A DNA stretch of 64,000 bases, taken from contig NC_071354.1 in assembly GCF_943734655.1 (NCBI RefSeq), positions 74,998,838-75,062,837 on the forward strand. Direction: 5' to 3'. The DNA comes from Sabethes cyaneus. Lineage: Eukaryota; Arthropoda; Insecta; Diptera; Culicidae. The translations under genes and the position numbers were made by a program. Below the pieces are notes generated by a model that was not told the origin of the DNA, made no database searches, and worked only from the letters and a program-made list of their open reading frames with translations. This document shows positions 56,215 to 64,000 of this stretch, piece after piece (positions within the stretch are counted from its first letter, which is position 1; each line of letters opens with the position of its first letter).

Positions 56215-56650
56215 CTCTTTCTAGTACCGGAAACTTTTTAATCGAATTACTGTTCGACATCGTTACGATGTGTCCAGCCTACCGCGCACTACTGACTTTT
56301 GCAAGATGTGCAAGGTGTTCTCTCCAAGGAGCGCGTGCATTTATTGATGTCTATATTATCGGCATTCTCCAGCTTCTGGTTGTAATCTAGCAATCTCTAA
56401 ACTTGCTGGCGGTGTAATCGACGGTCAATAAGTGATCCCAAATATTCGTCCATCTCAAGCTCGTCGTCGTTCCATTAAGAGATCGCCGTAAAACGCGCCC
56501 ATAGTAAACCACATAGTTGAGGCGCGTAAATTTATCTGCAAATATATTCTTGTTCTCGTGCTTCAAACTCTTTGGAAACCTACCAAGTACTGATCCATGA
56601 GACACCTTGATTAACAGGTGCGAGCTCCATTACGAACCTACTACAGATAC
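56215..56650 (-). pseudogene. Probable RTE-like LINE fragment, heavily decayed
   Basis: The minus strand gives AGHIVTMSNSNS (compare AGHVARMPNDC) near 56260 and DEYLGSLIDRRYTASKFRDC near 56420 (compare DEFVYLGSL...). The order of the two words agrees with the family. No frame survives. Confidence 0.4.
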
Positions 56651-58037
56651 AGAGCTCAACATTGTGGTCGCAATGGTCCTAATCTTCCGGCGTCTAAAAG
56701 CCTAACTTAAGAAACAGACGCTCAAGAAAAAGTTCTTCCGTGGCAGGGGGGTATTTTGGTTATTGATCAGAGAGACTGTCTTAAACAACTTTCAAAAGTT
56801 TAGTTCTAAGTGAAGTTTAAAATGGCAATTTCGATCACACTTCGGGGATCTCATTTACCGTCGGTTGCACTGCATAAGTTAAGACATGTTCATTTATTTC
56901 TCTAAAAGTAACTTTTATCTATTTGCAAATTCTGTTAGAAAGTTACTTTTAAAGGGCAGTTATAAAGTACCTATATGCATTTGTACAGCGAGTACACGGA
57001 ACAATTGGTATCTGAAGCATGAATCTCATGCCAGAGTTTGTGTAGGATTATGTTTGCAAATCTATACTGGTTGTAAAAATTCACATCTGTTGTATGTAAA
57101 ATATATCCGAGGTTAATTGAAAACTATTGCATTGAATGGCATTCCTTAACAGTGATACTTAGAATCTCGAACAATAATTCGATGCTCCAATATGCAACAA
57201 AGAGCAAATAAATTATTTTCTAAACAAATTCTGTATTCGTTACCTGTTTAGTTCAACCTCAATTTGTATTTCCGAACCTTCAAATATAAAGTACACAAAA
57301 GCTATCATACGATTTCAATTCCAGTTCGAAGAAATTAAAAAAAGTGTAGGTAAAAAGTGCCATATCAACTAAGAAAAGAATGATAATAATACAAAAGTTT
57401 ATTGATTTGCGATTCTGATCAAACTCAAACACGTGCACGAACAAACTGATCAGTATGATAAAAATACCATCTAGACAAAAAAAGATGTACGAAATCCTAA
57501 CAAATCTAATCTGTTTTTTGGACAAGCGCGCACACGAACAACTTGTTGAAAATTTCTTTTAGTAGTGATAAATGAGACTTAGATACTTTACGCAAAACAT
57601 ATAGGAAACGAATTTAATGAATACGGTTTTGTAATCGATACATGTGCAGAATATATTATTTTTTGATGATGACATTTCCTCGTACAATAAAGTGGGTAAA
57701 TCAAGTGAACGGAGTCAGTGTCACTTCTAGATTTATTTTAACAGAAAATAAAACATCGTAAAATAGGCTGGAATATTTTGTGAATTTGATGTTAACCTAA
57801 TCGAAGTTTGACCGCGCAGCTTCAAAACACTTATAATTTTGAATATTTGTCATATAATTAATTGTAGTAGATATAACCCGGTTGAATTTAACTCAACGAA
57901 CAGAGTGTCGTATCTACCGGATTGAAATTTTACCGTGGAAATGAACCCGAAAAAGACTTATGTGCAGTTTCTCGTTCAATCATCCTTATCGAATTAGCCT
58001 GCGCTTATCTTCAGCCCGGTTCGGCTGTTGCAACACA
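56651..58037. other. Unassigned DNA; includes galectin 3'UTR
   Basis: No element recognised. A minus-strand AATAAA lies at 57737-57732, about 300 bases past the galectin stop codon, and may end that mRNA. Confidence 0.4.
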
Positions 58038-61000
58038 CTACTCGGTAATCATGGCATCCACTTGAGCCCCCTCGCCGATATGGATGAACCGTACCGAAGC
58101 GTACGGTTGCCGATGGGCAAACTCGCAATACTGACAACCGTTGATGGCGATACTGTAGGCATCCGGTTTGACCGTAATCTGCACGTCGAAGTAGCCCTTC
58201 TTCTGGATCGGACAGCCACCGTGTCGTTCCTCGATGCCCCAGCTGCGAAACTGGTAGGTGTTTCGGACAATTACCTTGTCGCGGGGGCGAATGCTGATGT
58301 GCAACGGGCAGTCATCGCGGGGATCCGTATTCGGGCCAGACTGGAAGTTGATGTTAAACCTGACGAAAGGAAATCGATAGAAATCAGTTGTAAGTCTTGC
58401 GTCGGATTTCTGGTAGGACCTTTAAGTTTTGATCGTTTATATCACATTTGATATACACGGGGTAGACTAAAGTCTACTAATTAGAATCGGAATGCAGAAA
58501 ATACATATATACAAAATATAGCGTATTTACTCTATTTGTTGCTTATCAAAATTGATAAGGTTATGCTGAAAGCAGAACAAACCGCACTTATACCAATACA
58601 AGAAATACGTTTTGAAACCCAAGTCAAAGGTTGTATGTAGGTCGACATTTTGTTATTTTATCCTACTTATTTAGTCTACTAAGTAATTTTAAAATTAACG
58701 CCATCCCAGCAATTGTTTTTTCCCGCTGTGCATCTGTAGTGGCGGAGCCGCTATGTCGAATATTTAATAGGTCGTTTGAGCAAAGAAAGTTCCCGGCGAT
58801 TTGGAACAAGTCTTATATGTTTTCAGTTTTCAAATCTGGTTTACCGGTCACCAGATTTGAAAACTGAAAACATAATAAGACTAACAAATATAAGAAATTA
58901 CCGTGGCATAACTAGCCTCTCCGCGTCGTGTAAGCTGTTTGAAATAATTGTGTGCACTGCTGTACTTGCTCGTACAAAAAGCTATATGTATTTCATTCGA
59001 TCAGCGCGGATTTATGCCAGGTCGTTCTGTTTGTACGAATCTTCTGGATTTCACATCGACTTGCATCACGCATCTAGAGCAAAAGGCTCAGGCTGATGTA
59101 ATTTACACAGATTTGAAGGCCGCGTTCGACCGTATAGATTTACGTAAACTTTCCAGACTTGGCGCATCGCAACACTTTGTTGAGTGGTTATATTCTTATT
59201 TAAGTGATCGAACGCTACGCGTGCAGCTCAACTCATGTCTCTCCTCCCCATTTACAAATAGATCGGGGGTACCACAAGGCAGCAAAATGGGACCATTGCT
59301 TTTCTCGTTATTTTTCAATGACGTTGCTTTTCTATTGGCTGATGGATGTAAGTTGATATACGCGGAAAGATTTTCCGTGAAATGGTACATCCCGCGTAAG
59401 GTTTTTCGCGAAATGGTATTCTGCGAAACTCTATATTCCGCGTTATGGCCACCGAGAATTGGTGTTCCGCGAAATGGTTTGTAATGACAGCGAATATTTA
59501 AATGCTATCCGCTTTATTTTATCAGGCTAAGCAAATGGGGGGAGTTGTTTTCTACATTACTGTGAGGATAATTTGTATATTAAAACACCCATGAACTCTC
59601 GAGATTGTGACTAAGGTCATCCGAGATTCGCGATTTATGTACAACACAGTTTAATTTGTGGCAATACGAAGTTTGTCGGGTCGTAATAAAACAAATGGCG
59701 CATATCTTATATCGAAGCTGACTCATTACTCGATAAACAAACTGTGTTCATATGCTTCTACTTAACAACATTGTTTTATCAATTCGTCCACAACGTTACT
59801 GGTCGTTGTCGTTGGTTAGTACTAAAATGTATTTTGACGTAGGACTACGTCTTACGGCAAGTTTTGAGATAGGGTGTCATTCCAAAAAATCGAAAAATGC
59901 GAGCGTCACGAAAAATGAAAGGTTTTGACCGCTAATAGCTCAGCGGTTTTCCAATCGATTTTCAATATTCTTACACCAATTGATTGGAAAATCTTCTAAG
60001 AATTGACCCAAATAAAGAAAAGTGTGGATTCTTGATGTTGAACTATTGAAAAATTGAAAATAATGAACCTATGTTTCACCAGAATTCTCGCTTCGTGATT
60101 GGTTGTTGGAAATGACGTCATCAAAGTACAAACGCGTTTTCACGCTTCGGCTTATAATTCAGTCAATTTTCAATAGATTTCCAAGATATTTACACCAATT
60201 GATCGGGAAATCGATTGAAAATATTGAAAATATAGAAAACTATTGATTTTGTTTTTGAAAATGAATTTGAAAAATTTTTGTTTTTGAATTGATTTTGAAA
60301 ATTTGAATTATTTTCATATTTTTGCCTTCCCTCGTCAGTGCTTCCCTAGCACGGATGACAGAAATATATATGATATAAGCTATGGGTTAAGCTTCCTTAT
60401 GATTGTATTTAATTTACGCCCTGTAGAATCCGATCGAAAATTGTTGAGCTTCAGCTGTTGCTGCTTTCCACGGATAAGGCAACCAAGGCATGCAAATTCA
60501 CCAAGCGAGGTGTTGGAGCTGGAGCACTCAATGATCGCTGCCGTGATGGAATATCTGGCAACAGGAGTTCTGGAATTGGGAGGACAAATGCTGCTCGCGA
60601 CAACGAAACGATCAGAATTATCGTCACTTGCAGCTGGCCATCCGCAACAACGAAGAGTTGAACAAATTGCTGTCCCGTGTCACCGCTGCTATGAGAAGTG
60701 TCTTTTCAAACATTCAAACTGTTTTGTTGCTGCCCAAGAAGACGGGAAAAGAAGGCTTAAATTTCCGGCATATCACGTTGAAAAACCGTTCTTTTAAGAA
60801 CGAAATATTTGTTCATGAAGATTTGAGGAATTTTCTCTCACAGATTTAAATTCTATTTAACTTAGATTGATCTGATTATTCGCTTCTTTGCAATAATTTT
60901 AACCGATCACCTTCGCCCTTCAGACTGAAATTGAAATGCTCGATTTTTTATTACACGTAGATGATAGAATAAAGAACCAAGAAAAATGGGCGTTGCTTGT

Positions 61001-64000
61001 CGCTTGCTCCTGGTACATAATACGTGGTAAGCCGGCGAACAGCATTATTCAAACGCTAGCTAAGCTAGAGCTAACATCGTTTGCCAGGCAAACGGAAGTC
61101 ACGTACGACTCGTGCACGTATTCATTGGCGGCTGACCGTGTGTTGGAGCTGAAGCACTCATTTCGCTGCTGTGATGGACTATCTGGCAACAGGAGTTCTG
61201 GAATTGGGAGGACATATGCTGTTCGCGACAACAAAACGATCAGAATTATCGTCACTTGCAGCTGGCCATCCGCAACAACGAAGAGTTGAACAAATTGCTG
61301 TCCCGTGTCACCGCTGCTATGAGAAGTGTCTTTTCAAACATTCAAACTGTTTTGTTGCTGCCCAAGAAGACGGGAAAAGAAGGCTTAAATTTCCAGCATG
61401 TCACGTTGAAAAACCGTTCTTTTAAGAACGAAATATTTGTTCATGAAGATTTGAGGAATTTTCTCTCACAGATTTAAATTCTATTTAACTTAGATTGATC
61501 TGATTATTCGCTTCTTTGCAATAATTTTAACCGATCGCCTTGCGCTGCTGTTCGCTTGTTGCTGGTGGTTCATTTCGTTGCCGTGATGGCATAGTTGGCT
61601 GCTGAAGTCCTGGAATTGGCAGGAAATATGCTGCTCGCGACAACAAAACGATCAGAATTATCGTCACTTGCAGCTGGCCACTTGGAGTGGTATTTCTCGT
61701 GATTCAGGACCATACACGAACGGTTTCGTTGATCTCATAGCTGCTGAGGCTTTCCGGTTGGTCCGTTGCAACAAGCCGTGCCTGGTTAGCGGTTATCGGT
61801 ACTCCAATTTACCGAACAGAGAATTACGTTAAATGCGTTAGTGCAAGTTTATTGCAAGCAGGAGTTATGATAATCAAACAATCGGTTCTTTTAAGGGCCA
61901 CACAACGATTGAAGAGTTTATTATATTTTCTTGCCCAGTTATTACCATAATTAACACAGTCAACGAGAGAAAAGTTGAATTTTTCGCCATTGCGGACGAC
62001 CAACCAATGACGGTAATAAGTTTTCTGGTCACAGGTGACATTTTCTGCGACTTCCAATACGTCTGCAGGTTGTAAATGCTTTATCCGTGTCCTTTTGTAA
62101 GCCGCAGAAAAGTTGCGCAAAATTTTCAACTTTTTGAAAACTCGCGCGTACCGTCTACCGATTACCAAAGGAAAAGCACTATTCAACGTAGAAACATATC
62201 ATACAAATTTATTTACGGATGTAGCTTGTATACATGAAGAATCGTATTATTATATACATGGATACATCCTACTATCGCTACAAAGAGACTTACGTGGTCC
62301 TACGTCACCTATGCGGTCGTGTCTTGTGCACAACCCCTCTGATTTTTAGCTAGATTAGACATTCTGAGCAAACCGTTATTGTAATTAACCTTGAACGATT
62401 AACAATCAGTAGACTTCACCACATAATGATTTGGGGGCTTTCGAAGTTACACTAGTGTTCGACACCGGAACGAAAGTTCCAGAACAGAGCCAAATCGCAC
62501 CGGAATAGTCGGACTAAAAAAGTTTGTTCCGATTTTTAACCGGACCGGAAATCGGCCTTCAATTTTCGTTCCGATGTCGGACACTAAGTTACACTCAGTC
62601 AAAAACAGATATTTATTTTAGTCGGTTTGACAAAAAAATTGCCAATGAGCCACAGCTAAAATTCATTTTTTTCTTGGTTATGTTTGTCGAAACAATATTG
62701 ATTAGTATCCCCAGGGTTGATAAATCATTTAACCCTAAACGTTCGTTTAGAATAACTGATTCATTTATCATGATTTAGATGAAATCTCACCGACAAATTA
62801 GACAGTATTCTAAACGAATCTGCACGGTATATTAACAATCGCAATTCGCAACTTCATATTTCAAAGCTTTGCTAAGCTTCGTCAATAAATTGTAATTGTT
62901 CATAAATACTTAAAACGCTACTTACTGGTCCTCCTTCATTTTTCCGCGAATTATCACCTTCCGGTACAAGCCTAGTCCAGCCGGTAAAAATCCCAGGAAA
63001 GGCGACGGCTGTAAAATAAATTGAACACTCAATCACCTCTTATCACTGTGTGTACTCAATCAAATCATTATAAAATTTCCTAACAGGTTTTATTGGTTGA
63101 ACTTAGCAGAAACACTCACAGGATTATACACGGGTAGTTGAGCCATTTTGTAGATATTCTCTTTTAAAACAAACACGTCCTAACGCTTCCAACGGTCGTT
63201 CTGTACTGTATACAAGGTAGCTTTCGATGTCAAGTGAAATATACAGGTTTTATATTTCGCATATCAGTTTCATGAAAGTATATCAGGGAATTGATAAAAT
63301 TTGTTTCATACCATCGATAATGGTAAACACACCATCATATCGATAGCGGCATTTGTTGCAATGATAAGGATTATTTTACAACCCTGTACTAAGACCACCA
63401 CTCGTTTTGCAGTCGGATATGTCTGAGAGTGTAGGACACCATAATTTGCCCTCGTTACCGAAAAGCCAGTCGTTGCCAATCATTCGTAATCTTATATACG
63501 GAGTAGTTTTTTCCATTTTGAATTATTTTCTGAAAACCTTTCTACTTACCGATACTAATTTCCAGGCAAATTCAGGTGATGATAACGGTCTAGCTGTAGT
63601 ATCATTGATTGAAGTTCTTTGCTGATGCATCCAATTATCCTGGGCATAATTGAATGATTGTTGAGCTCTTGCTTCTGCATTAGAACTCATCCAATAATTC
63701 ACTGGTGGGTTGATTTCCTGGTAGGCCGGTGGCCAATCGTCCGACCTAGGGATTCCTTCCCTAAATTGAATCGAGTTTACATTGTAACTATTAGTAGTAA
63801 ATGTTTGGGATGGCCCTTGGTAATCGTCGACCATTTTGATTTTCGACAAAAAAGCTTCTGCTTCTGAACGTTTTGTGTCAAAATATTTATCATCTTTTAC
63901 TAAAACGTACGGGTTATTTGGTTTGTGCTCAAGTTCCCAGCATTTCGATTGAATGTGAGCCTCTTCTTTTGCGGCAAGTGGTTTTATTCTCGCGATATTG
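58038..64000 (-). CDS. Galectin (C-terminal three exons; 5' end beyond the window)
   Basis: Beta-galactoside-binding lectin; insect members act in immunity and gut glycan recognition (family knowledge). Exons: 64000-63550 (open at the edge), 63008-62926 and 58359-58038, with GTAAG donors, AG acceptors and matching phases (0, then a CA|G split codon). At least 284 residues are seen. The first exon encodes about 150 residues of Pro/Gln/Asn-rich sequence without a recognised domain. The last 134 residues form the carbohydrate-recognition domain: SPFLGFLPAGL, then LHISIRPRD, VIVRNTY, WGIEER, FDVQITV and FAHRQPYASV. Of the sugar-contacting set, His, Arg, Asn, Trp, Glu and Arg are present; the usual Asn of HxNPR is Ser here. 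A second domain may lie upstream. The 4566-base second intron carries LINE, H2A pseudogenes and a MITE. Confidence 0.9.
58640..59367 (+). pseudogene. Jockey-like LINE J2, reverse-transcriptase core, truncated at the catalytic motif
   Basis: The plus strand reads PLCRIFNRSFEQRKFPAIW, NYRGITSLSASCKLFE, QRGFMPGRSVCTNLLDFT, VIYTDLKAAFDRID, LGASQHFVEWLYSYLSDRTL, SGVPQGSKMGPLLFSLFFND and LIYA. Similarity ends at LIYA, so the two catalytic Asp of YADD are missing. It continues directly into repeat E. A short inverted duplication breaks it at 58806-58880. Antisense within the galectin intron. Confidence 0.85.
59340..59690 (+). repeat. Dispersed repeat E, copy 2
   Basis: Starts with several variants of TTCCGCGAAATGGT (59370-59485), then GCTATCCGCTTTATTTTATC, GGGGGGAGTTGTTTTC and GTACAACACAGTTTAATTTG as at 10088-10350. 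More of the TTCCGCG array is present here than in copy 1. Confidence 0.75.
59691..60430. other. Unassigned intron DNA
   Basis: AT-rich galectin intron. CAATTGATTGGAAAAT and ACCAATTGATCGGGAAAT at about 59975 and 60195 hint at an imperfect tandem unit of about 215 bases. Confidence 0.35.
60465..60802 (+). pseudogene. Histone H2A pseudogene, copy 1, with 3' stem-loop
   Basis: The plus strand carries, in shifting frames, GVGAGA, AAVMEYLATGVLEL, RIIVT, LQLAIRNNEELNKLLSRVT and SNIQTVLLLPKKTGKEG. These correspond to the second half of H2A (AAVMEYLAAEVLELAGNAA, HLQLAIRNDEELNKLL, PNIQAVLLPKKT). The N-terminal tail is unrecognisable and indels break the frame. At 60787-60802, 27 bases after the end of coding similarity, is CGTTCT-TTTA-AGAACG. 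Its six-pair stem and four-base loop match the histone 3' processing signal. Confidence 0.85.
61133..61430 (+). pseudogene. Histone H2A pseudogene, copy 2, with 3' stem-loop
   Basis: About 96% identical by eye to copy 1 from about 61165 on, displaced by 628 bases, including the stem-loop (61415-61430) and about 110 bases beyond. The same frameshifts are shared, so the array duplicated after the gene had died. The part before 61165 differs more. Confidence 0.85.
61560..61682 (+). pseudogene. Histone H2A pseudogene, copy 3, truncated
   Basis: GCCGTGATGGCATAG, GCTGCTGAAGTCCTGGAATTGGC and the block ending CACTTGCAGCTGGCCA. It follows the shared spacer of copy 2 and stops at the LQLA codons. In places it is closer to intact H2A than copies 1 and 2 (AAEVLELAG is readable). 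Confidence 0.75.
61683..62452. other. Galectin intron, unassigned, with one unplaced open frame
   Basis: A 120-codon minus-strand open frame (62186-61824) lacks an ATG start. It contains YYRHWLVVRNGEKFNFSLV and later CNKLALTHL. I recognise no family with confidence; see findings. Confidence 0.3.
62453..62586. mobile_element. hAT-like MITE, 134 bases
   Basis: Perfect 8-base duplication AGTTACAC (62445-62452 and 62587-62594). Inverted ends TAGTGTTCGACA / TAGTGTCCGACA followed by CGGAACGAAA. Within the galectin intron. Confidence 0.9.

Noticed and set aside
60303..60797. 164-codon plus-strand frame as a novel protein
   Set aside because: It reads through the H2A pseudogene in a wrong frame. 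The H2A words lie in the other two frames.

Overview
The window looks like chromosomal DNA from an insect, most likely a mosquito of the culicine (Aedes/Culex) type. It is AT-rich, its genes are split by GT-AG introns that range from about 60 bases to several kb, and most of the sequence consists of decayed transposable elements. The organism is inferred from the style of the genes and repeats. No species-level marker was available.

Three protein genes are clear. On the minus strand, 26700-23118 holds a complete three-exon gene for tubulin-folding cofactor D (1153 codons, all junctions in phase). On the plus strand, 51400-54073 holds a six-exon beta-1,4-galactosyltransferase-family gene. It has the HDVD and WGWGGEDDD motifs and an isoleucine where the galactosyltransferases have tyrosine, which predicts transfer of GalNAc rather than Gal. 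On the minus strand, from the right edge (64000) down to 58038, are the last three exons of a galectin gene with a C-terminal carbohydrate-recognition domain. A fourth, weaker call is two plus-strand exons (5691-5857 and 13652-14008) that read together as the cytoplasmic tail of a class A G-protein-coupled receptor, followed by a long 3'UTR ending near 15.7 kb. These genes act in unrelated processes (tubulin folding, Golgi glycosylation, glycan recognition, signalling) and show no operon-like logic.

Layout. 1-1050: two back-to-back seven-base satellites. 1.9-3.6 kb: SINE, dispersed array and pyrimidine-rich DNA. 3.6-15.7 kb: putative receptor exons around an intron filled with LINE, SINE and MITE fragments. 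16-22.7 kb: several decayed copies of one RTE-like LINE; the largest carries a hAT MITE and a long (CT)n tract. 22.9-26.9 kb: cofactor D. 26.9-32.9 kb: deeply nested foldback and MITE elements. 34-37 kb: tRNA-derived SINEs of two families. 41.1-45.4 kb: a Jockey-like LINE broken by four DNA elements, three of them with perfect 8-base target duplications. 46-50.6 kb: LINE and Tc1-like remnants. 51-54.6 kb: the glycosyltransferase. 58-64 kb: galectin, whose 4.6-kb intron holds a LINE fragment, three degenerate histone H2A copies (two keeping the histone 3' stem-loop) and a short hAT MITE.

No defence system, CRISPR array, functional tRNA or rRNA gene, or intact transposase was found. The most informative material is the transposon stratigraphy: occupied and empty site pairs, target-site duplications and nested insertions that give a relative order of events. 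Several non-autonomous families also contain striking internal motif arrays (GATTAC, GTAAC/GTTAC, GTGAC), and one inverted-repeat element encloses a tRNA-like sequence.
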